Shown: positions 1 through 8,381, numbered from the stretch's first letter. The stretch: 64,000 nt of DNA from JALYTY01 sp964546935 (GCA_964546935.1 CAZJLJ010000012.1:1-64000), one strand, 5' to 3'. A program made the numbers and translations. The notes: generated from the letters alone by a model not told the origin.

Positions 1-33
1 GCTCAACAGCTTCTGCGCGGGGACTGGTGAGCT

Positions 34-420
34 TTGAATAAATGTTTCGAATGTGAGTACTTACCGTGTTTGGTAAATTCTCACGGAGCAATGAAAAGCA
101 CATGCATTGTCGTTTTCACCCTCAATCTGGTTCAGGAGGGCAATAATAATCCATGGGGCGGACCCGCCTTCGCCACGGTTTATGCGAATGGATCGTACAA
201 TCTGCGGAACGGACTTTCGCTAGGTGTTGCAGTGGAGAACCTGCTGCAGTACAGTAGCGGACCGTTCCATGGCCAAGCCATCGTCAATAAGGGGTTCAGC
301 CCCACCGGCGTGGCATGGAATCGCAACTGCTTACTCAACGGCAATCCATTTACTAACCCCAACAGTATCGTTATCGTTCAACCTCGGAACGTTTATGTTA
401 CGCTGACCGAGAAGCTCTAA
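34..420 (+). pseudogene. C-terminal remnant of a TonB-dependent receptor-like beta-barrel
   Basis: The last ~90 codons read like the final strands of an outer-membrane barrel: alternating polar/hydrophobic stretches (for example the YNLRNGLSLGVAVENLL segment) ending in a strand close to a terminal Leu (NVYVTLTEKL), as in TonB-dependent receptors. The reading frame is closed by a TGA at 28-30, and the first ~35 residues are cysteine-rich and do not look like barrel sequence. What is left is therefore a 3' fragment, not a full receptor of 700+ residues. Only a TTG is available as a start and it has no ribosome binding site. A strong terminator follows directly, so this was the end of a transcription unit. 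The family call rests on pattern only. Confidence 0.45.
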
Positions 421-425
421 AAAAG

Positions 426-450
426 AAAGCCCGCTCACCAGCGGGCTTTT
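426..450 (+). terminator. Rho-independent terminator
   Basis: A perfect 10-bp stem (426-435 with 440-449) around a CACC loop, flanked by A residues before and four T after. It lies 6 bases past the stop of the receptor remnant and also faces the converging lipoprotein gene, so it could act in both directions. Confidence 0.85.
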
Positions 451-471
451 GCATTAGCTGAGGCCTTCTAG

Positions 472-1668
472 CTAGACGCAGGCGCCCTGTACCGTCCTAA
501 ACGTTCCTTCGAACGAATAAAGGCCTGCGGTACCGGATGAGGTTGTGCGGAAGAACCAAGAGAAGAATGCCAACTCCTGGGGATGGTATCTGAACCCGTT
601 TACCAGCAGCGTGAACGCCTTGCCGGTAAGCGGATCGCCGACTTCAAGCACGTTCGAGCATCCACTGACCTGTCCGACGTGACCCCACGGCGGCGTTACG
701 TTGCTTACGAACGGATCGTTGAAGAGCTCGCCGAGTTCGTGAGTCCAGGCATGAATGTCCTCGATCGGCACGTTGAAGATACCGGCGTCGTTGTACGCGC
801 CGACGGCATAGACTTGCGTTCCCGCCGATCGCCCGAAGGCGCTGTGGTAGCCTAAAATACAACATGCGCCGTTAGACGTTTCAAAGACGTTGTACGAGAG
901 CACGACCGGTACTTGCGCGGTTGTTGCAAACAAGGTGGCAAGGTGTTGAACGATCGCGTCGTACCCGCCGATGGGTATTTCACCGATGCGGTGTTTTGTA
1001 CCGGCACACACGCCGCCCACAGTGCGTGAGCCGGCCGGTGCGTTTACGTCTACGATCCGCCGTGATACCGCAGCCTGCAGCAGCGTATGGTAGTTTGTTC
1101 CCTTTACCATGCTCCAGAACTCGGCGCGCTGAAACGCGTCGGTGATCTGGGTGTTGCCGACTGCAACGCCGTTCGACACAAGACTTGCCGGCACGAAATT
1201 GGGACCGCCGAAAAAGCGGTTTGCCACGGATATGGAATCACTGCAACCCGGCAGCGTTGGATCGAGGACGGTGCCGTCGCCGAAATGTATGCGAGCGATA
1301 ATCGGAACGTATGCAACGTTGGTAGAGATTTTAGTTGAATTCGGATTTGTTCCGACGATCCGATAACTGTGACTCTTATGGTCCAGTGGTGAGACGATGG
1401 ATCCCGTAAAGAATGGAATTGTTACCGATGCAGCCGCTTGAGCTTCGAGCGTCGAGAAGTTAACGCGTTGCGGCGGAAGCACCGTAAAGAGCGGCTGCCA
1501 TCCGTTGATATCCGCGATGCTTCTTCTCTGTGTTGTTTGACTTAGCGCACCTGCGTTGGGTTGATTGATGGGTTGGGTGCCTGAAGGAATTGCGCCGCCA
1601 TTGCCGCCGCAAGCCGCGGGCAGCAAAGAAAGAAGAAGCAGCGCAGAGATTCTCGCGAGAGTTCGCAC
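472..1668 (-). CDS. Exported lipoprotein with HELGE metal-binding-like motif
   Basis: A 398-residue protein starting with a lipoprotein signal: charged N-terminus (VRTLAR), a leucine-rich core and a lipobox ending LLPAAC, so it is likely lipid-anchored. The GTG at 1668 is chosen because a strong Shine-Dalgarno (GAGGAGGG) ends 6 bases before it; an upstream in-frame GTG at 1695 would place that site inside the gene. In the last third the motif HAWTHELGELFNDPF resembles a zinc-binding HExxH-type helix, but the second His is not in the standard spacing, so catalysis is unproven. Several cysteines (CCILGYH, SGCSN) may form disulfides. I do not recognise a named family. It stands alone between two terminators. 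Confidence 0.75.
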   Translation of the reverse strand: MRTLARISALLLLSLLPAACGGNGGAIPSGTQPINQPNAGALSQTTQRRSIADINGWQPLFTVLPPQRVNFSTLEAQAAASVTIPFFTGSIVSPLDHKSHSYRIVGTNPNSTKISTNVAYVPIIARIHFGDGTVLDPTLPGCSDSISVANRFFGGPNFVPASLVSNGVAVGNTQITDAFQRAEFWSMVKGTNYHTLLQAAVSRRIVDVNAPAGSRTVGGVCAGTKHRIGEIPIGGYDAIVQHLATLFATTAQVPVVLSYNVFETSNGACCILGYHSAFGRSAGTQVYAVGAYNDAGIFNVPIEDIHAWTHELGELFNDPFVSNVTPPWGHVGQVSGCSNVLEVGDPLTGKAFTLLVNGFRYHPQELAFFSWFFRTTSSGTAGLYSFEGTFRTVQGACV

Positions 1669-1761
1669 AAAAGACCCTCCTCGAACAAAGTTCACGGGCG
1701 CCGGCGCGCCGGAAGGTCTTCGGTTGTTTCGACGGTTTGAAGATGCGACCTCGCAAAAGCA

Positions 1762-1796
1762 AAACGCGCGATAAGCGATTGCCTGCTCGCGCGTTT
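1762..1796 (-). terminator. Rho-independent terminator for the leftward exported-protein gene
   Basis: A 10-bp stem (1762-1771 with 1787-1796) around a 15-nt loop. On the minus strand it is followed by a T-rich run at 1754-1761. It sits ~33 bases after the stop of the gene at 1829-2296. Confidence 0.7.
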
Positions 1797-1828
1797 ATTT
1801 TATTTGTCTACGCGTTCAAGTTGAAATT

Positions 1829-2296
1829 CTAGTGGTCGCCGTGTTCGTTACCTTCATGGTGTTTGTGATGACCGCGGCCTCTATCGTCGCGGTCGCGATA
1901 GTTTCCGTTGTAGTAATTCGCGCGGCGGTACGAACCCTCGCCTCTTTCATCGGGACCATACGAATAGCCCGTTGCACCCGGGACGTAATAGGCACTTTGT
2001 CCCCATGAATAGCGTCCGTTCCGGCCGGGATAGATAGTTGTTCCGTCGGGCATTACGATGCGGCCATCGCCGTACACCGTGCCGCCGTTACGAGTGTAGC
2101 CGACAACTCTGGTGGCCGCCTGTCGTTTGTGTTGATAGTTGTTATAGAGCACGATGCCGCCGATAAGTGCTGCGGCGGCCTCAATCGTTGTCCAAGTCGA
2201 GCCTACGCTGGCAGCAGCGGGACGCGCTAACGGACCTGCCGCGATCGTCGCTGCGACTGCGAACGCGAGAGCTGTTCTTGTGAGCCGATGGAGCAT
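1829..2296 (-). CDS. Small exported protein, His/Arg-rich C-terminus
   Basis: A 155-residue protein with a Sec signal peptide (MLHRLTRTALAFAVAAT, cleavage probably after the AAAS region). The ATG at 2296 is chosen over an ATG 20 codons upstream because GAGG stands 8 bases before it and the signal peptide begins there. A short hydrophobic helix follows (IEAAAALIGGIVLYNN). The middle has a small repeated turn pattern (GGTVYGDGRIVMPDG, GTTIYPGRNGRY) resembling short beta-hairpin repeats. The tail is strongly charged (DRDDRGRGHHKHHEG) and could bind metal or nucleic acid. Function unknown. Confidence 0.7.
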   Translation of the reverse strand: MLHRLTRTALAFAVAATIAAGPLARPAAASVGSTWTTIEAAAALIGGIVLYNNYQHKRQAATRVVGYTRNGGTVYGDGRIVMPDGTTIYPGRNGRYSWGQSAYYVPGATGYSYGPDERGEGSYRRANYYNGNYRDRDDRGRGHHKHHEGNEHGDH

Positions 2297-2391
2297 TGGG
2301 TAACCTCGTGCAGAAGACGAAAAGGTAGCTTCGTTGCTTTTCCAACGCGGAAACATTTCACGAAGTTCCCACCTTCGGCGCAGGAATAGGA

Positions 2392-2550
2392 CTAGGGTGT
2401 AACGAGGTCGGGGATCAAGTTCGCGCCCTTTGGCGTTCCGAGTCCTGTCGGCAGATCGTAACCCGTACCAGCCGAAAACCCGGGTCCACGGAATTTATTG
2501 TCTCCGCTTGTGACGTCGTGAAAATCCGCGGCGTATTTGCCGGAGTCTGC
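2392..2550 (-). pseudogene. Orphan C-terminus of a sedolisin (S53) protease
   Basis: An open frame of ~53 codons with no start codon, ending at TAG (2392-2394). It reads DFHDVTSGDN, then GTGYDLPTGLGTPKGANL. In the sedolisin family the Asp-[Ile/Val]-Thr-x-Gly segment with the following Gly-rich loop forms the calcium site at the extreme C-terminus, and GxGYDxxTGLGTP is the family's closing signature. Upstream the frame runs into a stop inside the neighbouring gene, so the catalytic Glu-Asp-Ser part is absent. It is a relic and too short to be called by length-based gene finders. Confidence 0.75.
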
Positions 2551-2558
2551 ACGCTTAC

Positions 2559-3653
2559 TTACGGCAGAACGGTTAATGCGTGAACAGTTTGCTCTTGGCG
2601 GTTGCCGTCTGTGATGCTGACGACCACGTCATACGTAGCGGGCGCAGCGGCCGCCGGTGCACGAAGCACTGCTTCACGCTCGGATGGCGCAACGTCGGTC
2701 TCTTCAACGATCGAACCACTAGCGTCAGTAATGGAGACCAGTGCTTCGCCGTGTGACGATGGAAAATGAATGTATACCGGGTCGCCCGCTTTGGGTTGAT
2801 CCGGCGTAACGGTTGGCCCCGGTGGCACGGCAGCGCCTTGATTTGCGGAAAATACATTACTGCCGTCGGGAAGCACGGCGACGGTTGCAGCCATTTGCGC
2901 ATGCTGTGCGCCACGGCGCGCTGATAGAACGACGCGAAGGCTCCTGCCCGCGGCGCTTTGAGGAACGGTGAAGTGCGTTTCACCGGTTGCGGTGATGGCG
3001 TGTTTCGCCCAGACTCGTCCATCCTCGTCGAGCAGCCAAATATTTCCATTGCCGCGTGCACCGTATCGCACGTGAAGCAAGGACCCCGCAAGAATAGCGG
3101 AAGGAGTCACTTCCAAATCATCGACGAGCGGTTTATCAACGACGTGTCGCACGACCACGCGGGTATGGATCACCGGCCGCGGTGCGATTTGCGGCGAATG
3201 CCCAACGACGCCGTGCGGATGAAAGAGTGCGGCAGCGATAAGCGCAAGCCCCGTGCAGACCCCGGTAGCCGCGATCCAAGAACGAACGTGACTCTTGCGC
3301 TGTGTAACAGCATTCGCATCGAGCGTGAAGCGAAGATTCGAACCGCACACTTCGACGATGGCGCGATCGTCGTGGCGCGTACTTTTGCTCGGCACCAGCG
3401 TATCGAGGATCGAAAACGGTGCAACGTGCAACTCGCTTGTGGACGCAAGCGGCGAGGCCGGAAAACGTATCACCGTACGCAGCGAGTGTTCGCTATTGTT
3501 GGCGATTCGTAGTGCATAGGACGCGCGACCACTGTTTCGATCGAATCCTGCGAAAACGGTTTGCGCAACGACGTTCCCGCATCCGAAAGGTACGTCCGCA
3601 CGTGAACCATATGCCGGCGCCGAGCTGCGCCGGTGAACCGCAAGATCGCTCAT
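2559..3653 (-). CDS. Single-pass membrane protein at the end of the Tad pseudopilin operon
   Basis: A 364-residue protein of unknown family. Residues ~1-115 form a beta-rich domain, followed by one membrane helix (WIAATGVCTGLALIAAALF, around residue 130). The remaining ~200 residues look like two immunoglobulin-like beta domains (LEVTPSAILAGSLLHVRYGA and PDQPKAGDPVYIHF start similar repeats), probably periplasmic. The ATG at 3653 overlaps the previous gene's TGA (ATGA), the coupling used throughout this operon; a TTG two codons upstream is the alternative. The position suggests a role in assembling or anchoring the pilus, but that is inference. Confidence 0.7.
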   Translation of the reverse strand: MSDLAVHRRSSAPAYGSRADVPFGCGNVVAQTVFAGFDRNSGRASYALRIANNSEHSLRTVIRFPASPLASTSELHVAPFSILDTLVPSKSTRHDDRAIVEVCGSNLRFTLDANAVTQRKSHVRSWIAATGVCTGLALIAAALFHPHGVVGHSPQIAPRPVIHTRVVVRHVVDKPLVDDLEVTPSAILAGSLLHVRYGARGNGNIWLLDEDGRVWAKHAITATGETHFTVPQSAAGRSLRVVLSARRGAQHAQMAATVAVLPDGSNVFSANQGAAVPPGPTVTPDQPKAGDPVYIHFPSSHGEALVSITDASGSIVEETDVAPSEREAVLRAPAAAAPATYDVVVSITDGNRQEQTVHALTVLP

Positions 3654-4306
3654 CGGCAAACGCCGTTGTTGTTGGGCGCAGGCGATGGATTCGGCGCACC
3701 GTTGGGAATCGGTGTCGGCGGAATGCTCGAACCTTGAGCGGTAATCGCGCCGACGACCCGATCTCTCACCTCTTTACTGCAATACAGAATCATGCCCGGA
3801 AACGCGGGATGCACGAACGTTTCACTTGCGGAAACGCTCGACGTTTGACCCAGCAGACTTTGAATGTACGAGGGAACGTTGACGGTCGCGGAAACATTCA
3901 ACGACGTCGCGCTGAAATAGTGTGACGCAAGAAACTGTGCACCGCCCATTCCAAAAACCGCCGGTGAACAAGGCGCGGTACTGCCGGTCGCGTCGGGTTG
4001 CCAAAACGGTGCGCTTGTGGGTCCCGGAAAAGGCGAGCTGTCGCTAAACGCTCCCATCGCAGGCGTCGGGCACGGCTGCGGAACCGAAGAAGGATCCAGG
4101 TTTGCGTAAATATTCGCAGCGCTGTATGCGCCGCTGCCGGTAATGAACCCCGTGATCCCGCCGTAACGGAGCGCAAGCTGCGCACGCTCATCAACGACTC
4201 CGAAACGCGCGACGTAGATGATACCGAAGAGCGCAATGAGCACAACCGGTAGCACGATTGTCATCTCAATAAGAGTTTGTCCGCGCGAACCACGCGTTAC
4301 AGACAT
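3650..4306 (-). CDS. TadE-like pseudopilin
   Basis: A 218-residue protein beginning SRGQTLIEMTIVLPVVLIAL, the classic TadE N-terminus: a short basic leader, a Gly and Gln, Glu at the +5-like position and a long hydrophobic helix. TadE proteins are processed by the prepilin peptidase and are minor pilins of the Flp/Tad pilus. The rest is a periplasmic domain rich in Pro, Ser and Thr, with a paired Cys (PCPTPAMG ... APCSPAVFG) and a Pro-rich tail. Its start overlaps the upstream TadG-like gene by 10 nt and its stop overlaps the next gene by ATGA. Confidence 0.85.
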   Translation of the reverse strand: MSVTRGSRGQTLIEMTIVLPVVLIALFGIIYVARFGVVDERAQLALRYGGITGFITGSGAYSAANIYANLDPSSVPQPCPTPAMGAFSDSSPFPGPTSAPFWQPDATGSTAPCSPAVFGMGGAQFLASHYFSATSLNVSATVNVPSYIQSLLGQTSSVSASETFVHPAFPGMILYCSKEVRDRVVGAITAQGSSIPPTPIPNGAPNPSPAPNNNGVCR

Positions 4307-5184
4307 GAGTAACTCCCCGATGAGATCGACCCGGAGTAAGGGTGTACGCCTGCGGCCGTGTACCAGTTCAAGTGCACGACGAGCGAAGAAAAATCAACAG
4401 TGTAAAGCGGCGCCTGAAATGCGTTCGCCCACTGCGGCTCTTGCGGCTGGTACGGTTGAGCCGTCGCCGGATTAATGGTTGAGCCGGGGTCGAACGCTTC
4501 GCTGTTCGCCGGGATTACTGCAGCGGCTGCTCGCGCGACCGCTTGATACGTCGCGCCCGACGCGAACGAAAACAGTTGAGGCAAAAAGTATGGAACGTTA
4601 TGGCAGACAACGAGATCGACTCGTTGGGGTGCAAATTGATTCTTGCCGTGGGTTTTTGTGGAGAGCTGACTCGCATCCAGCGATGTATAGGCAAAACTGC
4701 AGTCCACACCGCCGCCGGATGAACCGCAGCCGGAACCGAATGCATTGAGCGCTTTGCGTTCATCCGCTTGTTGTCCACCTTGAGAGAGCTGATCTGCCTG
4801 GCCGATCAAATGCACGTCGTCCGTGAACCCGTTCAACGCAACATTGTACTCACTTACGAGTGACTGGTAATCCAGATCGCATGACGCGCCCGGCGTAGGA
4901 TCGCATTGTCCCGCTCCGCTGATCGTGTTCAGAATCGCCTGGTTCAAGTAACGTATACGGTTTTCGTCGACCGCGGCGGAGTATAGGATGGTGGACTCTT
5001 CGTTCCAAACGTTCGCCTGTATCGAAAGCATCGCGGAAGCCGCCGAGTCAGCTGCGTTCTGCGCGTGGATTTGCCACGTTACGGCATTTACGTAGTTGGC
5101 CAGAAAGAAAAGCAGGCTCAAGACGAGCATCGTTCCGATCGCCCAAAACGGAAGCGTTTGCCCGCGTTCGTATCGGCGTGTCAT
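4297..5184 (-). CDS. TadG-like pilus assembly protein
   Basis: A 295-residue protein starting MTRRYERGQTLPFWAIGT and continuing with a hydrophobic helix, the arrangement of TadG/TadE-type proteins; ERGQ precedes the helix as in prepilin-like leaders. The body (AQNAADSAASAMLS) matches the alpha-helical stem found in putative Flp pilus-assembly TadG proteins. The ATG at 5184 is chosen because it forms an ATGA overlap with the upstream stop; another ATG lies at 5190. Conserved Cys pairs (QCDPTPGASC, GSGCGSSGGGVDC) suggest disulfides in the periplasmic part. No von Willebrand domain is visible, so it is shorter than typical TadG. Confidence 0.75.
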   Translation of the reverse strand: MTRRYERGQTLPFWAIGTMLVLSLLFFLANYVNAVTWQIHAQNAADSAASAMLSIQANVWNEESTILYSAAVDENRIRYLNQAILNTISGAGQCDPTPGASCDLDYQSLVSEYNVALNGFTDDVHLIGQADQLSQGGQQADERKALNAFGSGCGSSGGGVDCSFAYTSLDASQLSTKTHGKNQFAPQRVDLVVCHNVPYFLPQLFSFASGATYQAVARAAAAVIPANSEAFDPGSTINPATAQPYQPQEPQWANAFQAPLYTVDFSSLVVHLNWYTAAGVHPYSGSISSGSYSCL

Positions 5185-6001
5185 CTGCATGCGTGCGAAC
5201 CGTCCCAAGAATAAATTGCATACTCCAAGCTGCTGTGTGACTCGGGGTCGTACGCTGAGCCTTTCAACCCGCCGGTGGGGCGTTGTTGCGGCCAGTTTAT
5301 CGAAGCGTAATACTGTTGGTGGCACCGCCATTCCGTAAATGCGCCGTTCCATCCGTTTCCGCTTCCCTGCGTGTTCACACTTTGCGCGAGCCAAATCGTG
5401 CGTGGCGAGCACGCACCCGAATCGGGACAGTAGTTGTTGAGCACCGCATCTATCGAGAACGAAAAATCTTGCGGGGCTTGGGCCGAGTTTCCCGGTGCGA
5501 ATTCAACGTCCGCACCCGACAACTGATAGGAATTTGCAAGTCCCGGGATCATCAGAAAACCGTCGACCTTTTTTGAAATAGTCGCTTGCTGCAAACCCGT
5601 CCCGGGTTGGCTTACTGAAACCGAGTCGGCGTTGAGGCGGGGATACGTGGTCGCCACAACGCTCGGCGCACTGGACGTTGCATCCATCGCCGTTGTATGA
5701 GCCGCAACGAAAGCCGCTCCGTCGGNNNNNNNNNNNNNNNNNNNNNNNNNNNNNNNNNNNNNNNNNNNNNNNNNNNNNNNNNNNNNNNNNNNNNNNNNNN
5801 NNNNNNNNNNNNNNNNNNNNNNNNNCTGGACGTTGCATCCATCGCCGTTGTATGAGCCGCAACGAAAGCCGCTCCGTCGGCAGAAACTTGCGAATATCCG
5901 ATGACAGTGCTTTGAACGGCGCCGAGCAATAGTATGAGCGATATGCCGAGCGTCATCGCGGTTTCGGGTAGCGCGGCTCCACGAGCAAACGTTTGAGTCA
6001 T
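5181..6001 (-). CDS. TadE-like pseudopilin, interrupted by an assembly gap
   Basis: Begins MTQTFARGAALPETAMTLGI followed by a hydrophobic helix, a TadE-type leader and stem. The coding sequence hits 100 N at 5726-5825 and continues after it with MDATSSAPSVVATTYPRLN. The 55 bases on each side of the gap are identical. If one copy plus the N run is removed (155 bases), the two halves join in frame into one 221-residue protein, so the gene is probably intact in the organism. The distal domain has cysteines (NNYCPDSGACSP, WRCHQ, SHACR). ATGA overlaps connect it to the Flp pilin upstream and to the TadG-like gene downstream. Confidence 0.75.
5671..5880. other. Scaffold gap with identical 55-bp flanks
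   Basis: Bases 5671-5725 and 5826-5880 are the same 55-mer, separated by exactly 100 N. This is the signature of two contigs that overlap by a k-mer and were joined by a scaffolder without merging. It is not a biological duplication. Confidence 0.9.
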
Positions 6002-6183
6002 GGAGGGTTGGCTCCCACGGCTTGCATGCCGTTCGTAGTCGAGCTTAGCGTCGTGGAGGCGGTTCCGACGATTGCGGTAGCGGCAACGATGAAAGGGACC
6101 GCTAGTGCGGCCGCGATGATACCGTACTCCGCCAGCGCCGCACCGCTCTCATCTGTGAGCATGCTGCGCAGCATCGCGATCAT
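5998..6183 (-). CDS. flp: Flp-family type IVb pilin
   Basis: A 61-residue pilin precursor: short leader MIAMLRSMLTDESG, then AALAEYGIIAAALAVPFIV. The Gly before the cleavage point, Glu at mature position 5 and adjacent Tyr are the hallmarks of Flp pilins, which are cut by a TadV/CpaA-type peptidase and polymerise into the Tad pilus. It overlaps the secretin stop and the next gene's start by ATGA on both sides, so its translation is coupled within the leftward arm. A second Flp pilin lies on the rightward arm (8218-8379). Confidence 0.9.
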   Translation of the reverse strand: MIAMLRSMLTDESGAALAEYGIIAAALAVPFIVAATAIVGTASTTLSSTTNGMQAVGANPP

Positions 6184-7595
6184 CGCGTAATGACCTCGGG
6201 CGTCATGACGAAGACGACGTCGGTTTGTTGATTCTGATACTGCGTCGAGCGGAAAAGTTTTCCGAGCACCGGGATATCGCCGAGCAACGGAATCTTATCG
6301 ACGAAGCGCTGCTCGATGCGCTGAACCAGACCGCCCATAATGATCGCTTCGCCGGGTTGGGTGATCACGTCAGTGGAGAGCTTGCTCTCGCGAAGGGCCG
6401 GAATCGTGAATCCGCCGGCGATGATCGCATTGCTGAAGTCAAGGCTGGAAACTTCGGGCGCTACTTTCGTTTCGACGCTTCCATTTCCGAGAAGCGTCGG
6501 GATGATATTCAGACGAACGCCGTACTCTTTGTACTGGATAACGACTTGCCCGGTGGGACCGCCGTTGTAGGGAATCGGAATCTCGCCGCCCACCAAAAAT
6601 GTAGCATTGGTCCCGGGCATCGTGACGAGGTCGGGCGACGACAGCATGCGCGCGTGGCCCTCTTGCATTAACAGGTTGAGCGTCGGCGCCAAAGTGATCG
6701 TGCGGAAGAATGGACCAACGTTGAGTGCGTGGCCGCTGGGCTGTGGCTGCTCGACGACCGGGAATGACGGCCCTCCGATTACGTAGGTTCCATCAGCTAA
6801 AAAGTGAGCGGATTGCAACTGGAGGCCGAGATTGCGCAGCGCGGTATTGTCAACTTCAAGAATGTAGACTTTGATGTCGACCTGGCTTGTTGTTTGCGTC
6901 GCAATGCGGTCGATCAGTTTGCCGTCGCTTGCGAGATACGGGCCGGCCAAACCGCGGACGTGCTCGATGATGGCTTGATCCGTCGTCGCGTCCTTCACCG
7001 AACCGCTGACGATGATGTTGCCTTTGCCGTCCGGATCGACGTGGACCGATGACGCGCCCGGAAGGCTTGCAATCGAACGCCGCAACTCCGAGATCGGTTG
7101 CTGCACCGTGACGGCGTTTACGATCACGTCCTTTTCGCGTTGCGCGTAGGGTTCGAATCGCGCGACGACGTCGTTGATCTGTTGGAAACGGCTGCCGTCG
7201 GGCACGTTGCCGCGGACGACGATCGAGTGGTTGAAGCTGAGGACTTCAATTCCGGACTGGTTGATCGTCGCGCGGAGCACTTGAGCTATATCGTCGAGCT
7301 GGCTTTGCGTGACGGTGACTTCGTACGACGAACGGCCGCCGGTCGTCCAAACCACGACAGTAGTGTGGCCGGGCGCCTTTCCGGTGATGACAGTCTGACT
7401 CGTGCCCATCGCCACCACGCCGGCGATCCGGGCGTCGCCCACTTCAATACGCGCGAGTCCCGGCGTGGTCAACACCGTCGATCGTCCGGTCTCAACGGAC
7501 AGGACGGAGTCGGCGGCAACGGTCGCAATCGGCGCGAGCCCGATTCCTAGGGTCGCGACTGCCATCGCCAGGGCACGCAAAAAGCGTTCGGTCAT
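6180..7595 (-). CDS. cpaC: Tad pilus secretin (RcpA/CpaC family)
   Basis: A 471-residue outer-membrane secretin subunit for the Tad pilus. It has a Sec signal peptide (MTERFLRALAMAVATLG), then the pilus-formation N-terminal domain (SVETGRSTVLTTPGLARIEV, a CpaC hallmark), BON/N1-like repeats (residues ~100-230) and the secretin core with VTMPGTNATFLVGGEIPIP and the closing TQPGEAIIMGGLVQRIEQ / KIPLLGDIPVLGKLFRS motifs. The ATG at 7595 has GGAGGAG 5 bases upstream; the frame extends further but without a better start. It is first in the leftward arm, ~185 bases from the first gene of the rightward arm. Confidence 0.93.
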   Translation of the reverse strand: MTERFLRALAMAVATLGIGLAPIATVAADSVLSVETGRSTVLTTPGLARIEVGDARIAGVVAMGTSQTVITGKAPGHTTVVVWTTGGRSSYEVTVTQSQLDDIAQVLRATINQSGIEVLSFNHSIVVRGNVPDGSRFQQINDVVARFEPYAQREKDVIVNAVTVQQPISELRRSIASLPGASSVHVDPDGKGNIIVSGSVKDATTDQAIIEHVRGLAGPYLASDGKLIDRIATQTTSQVDIKVYILEVDNTALRNLGLQLQSAHFLADGTYVIGGPSFPVVEQPQPSGHALNVGPFFRTITLAPTLNLLMQEGHARMLSSPDLVTMPGTNATFLVGGEIPIPYNGGPTGQVVIQYKEYGVRLNIIPTLLGNGSVETKVAPEVSSLDFSNAIIAGGFTIPALRESKLSTDVITQPGEAIIMGGLVQRIEQRFVDKIPLLGDIPVLGKLFRSTQYQNQQTDVVFVMTPEVITR

Positions 7596-7651
7596 TTGGC
7601 TCCTCCGGGACGTAGAGGAGTTATAGCATGCGAACGATTCCTCCACAAACC

Positions 7652-7665
7652 GTTAACGCGTTAAC
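7652..7665. promoter_or_regulatory. Perfect 14-bp palindrome between the two Tad arms (candidate operator)
   Basis: GTTAACGCGTTAAC is perfectly self-complementary. It lies 57 bases upstream of the secretin start and 116 bases upstream of the first rightward gene, in the shared promoter region. A TATAGT box on the plus strand follows at 7689-7694. Its position suits a dimeric regulator that controls both arms; which protein binds is unknown. Confidence 0.5.
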
Positions 7666-7780
7666 ATGCAATAGCCAAACGGTAAAGATATAGTAAACAG
7701 GGGTCCGAAAGCTTGAAAAATACCGAGCAAGGGTGCGATTATCCCGTCACCGGCAGGTCTCGGAGGTGTCAATTCGTCTC

Positions 7781-8182
7781 ATGCGGAGCATCCTTGCAGT
7801 ACTCGCCCTCGCAACGGTAGCGGTGCCTCTCACCGCGCCCGCAGCTATGGACGCGTCCGCACGGACCCCCGTCGTGGGGCAACTAGACGCTTCTTCCGGG
7901 CTGGTGGTTTCGGCGCGAGAGATGTCCGGACGCCGGGCGCTTCTCGTCCAGGGTAGCGGGCCGCACGATGCCCGCATAACGCTCACCGTGCTCGCCGCAC
8001 TCGCACCCGATCTTCCCACGGTGCTGCTCCAGCGCATCGGCGTCCAGGCCGACTTTAGCGGCCATTTCGCGGCCGTCGTTCCGCTGGCGCCCGACTACTT
8101 TACCGGTTCGGAAGTTACGCTCGTCGCAACGGCCGGAACGGAGTCGGCAGCAACACATGTGGTTTTGAACGGGGCGCCCTAA
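7781..8182 (+). CDS. Small exported protein, first gene of the rightward Tad arm
   Basis: A 133-residue protein with a Sec signal peptide (MRSILAVLALATVAVPLTAP). The mature part is a compact beta-rich domain (ARITLTVLAALAPDLPTVLLQ, FSGHFAAVVPLAP, SEVTLVATAGTES), plausibly one immunoglobulin-like fold. The ATG at 7781 begins the signal peptide; GGAGGTG stands 12 bases before it, slightly far. The frame also opens at 7733. It lies 35 bases before the Flp pilin and is probably co-transcribed. A role as a pilus accessory protein is inferred from position only. Confidence 0.65.
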   Translation: MRSILAVLALATVAVPLTAPAAMDASARTPVVGQLDASSGLVVSAREMSGRRALLVQGSGPHDARITLTVLAALAPDLPTVLLQRIGVQADFSGHFAAVVPLAPDYFTGSEVTLVATAGTESAATHVVLNGAP

Positions 8183-8217
8183 CGCACTCTTTCCAGTCTT
8201 CTTTTGGAGGAATCGCC

Positions 8218-8379
8218 ATGACCAAGATGTTCGCAAATATGTTTCGCGATGATGAAGGCGCCACGATGGTGGAATACGGCGTCATCGTTGCGCTGATCGC
8301 CGCAGTTTGTATCGCCGTCGTCGGCATTATCGGCGGCAAAGTGAACTCGGCGTTCGGCTCAGTCAACAGCGCCCTGTAA
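8218..8379 (+). CDS. flp: Second Flp-family pilin (short ORF)
   Basis: A 53-residue precursor, easily missed by length cut-offs: MTKMFANMFRDDEG, then ATMVEYGVIVALIAAVCIAV. It has the Gly at the cleavage point, Glu5 and Tyr6 of Flp pilins, and one hydrophobic helix with a short tail (NSAFGSVNSAL). A good ribosome site (GGAGG) stands 7 bases before the ATG at 8218. It is probably the major pilin of the rightward arm because of its strong translation signal and typical size. The prepilin peptidase gene follows after 2 bases. Confidence 0.93.
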   Translation: MTKMFANMFRDDEGATMVEYGVIVALIAAVCIAVVGIIGGKVNSAFGSVNSAL

Positions 8380-8381
8380 TC

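Noticed and set aside
5503..5862. Frames running through the N gap at 5726-5825
   Set aside because: The X residues come from N, and the two duplicated flanks give false repeats.
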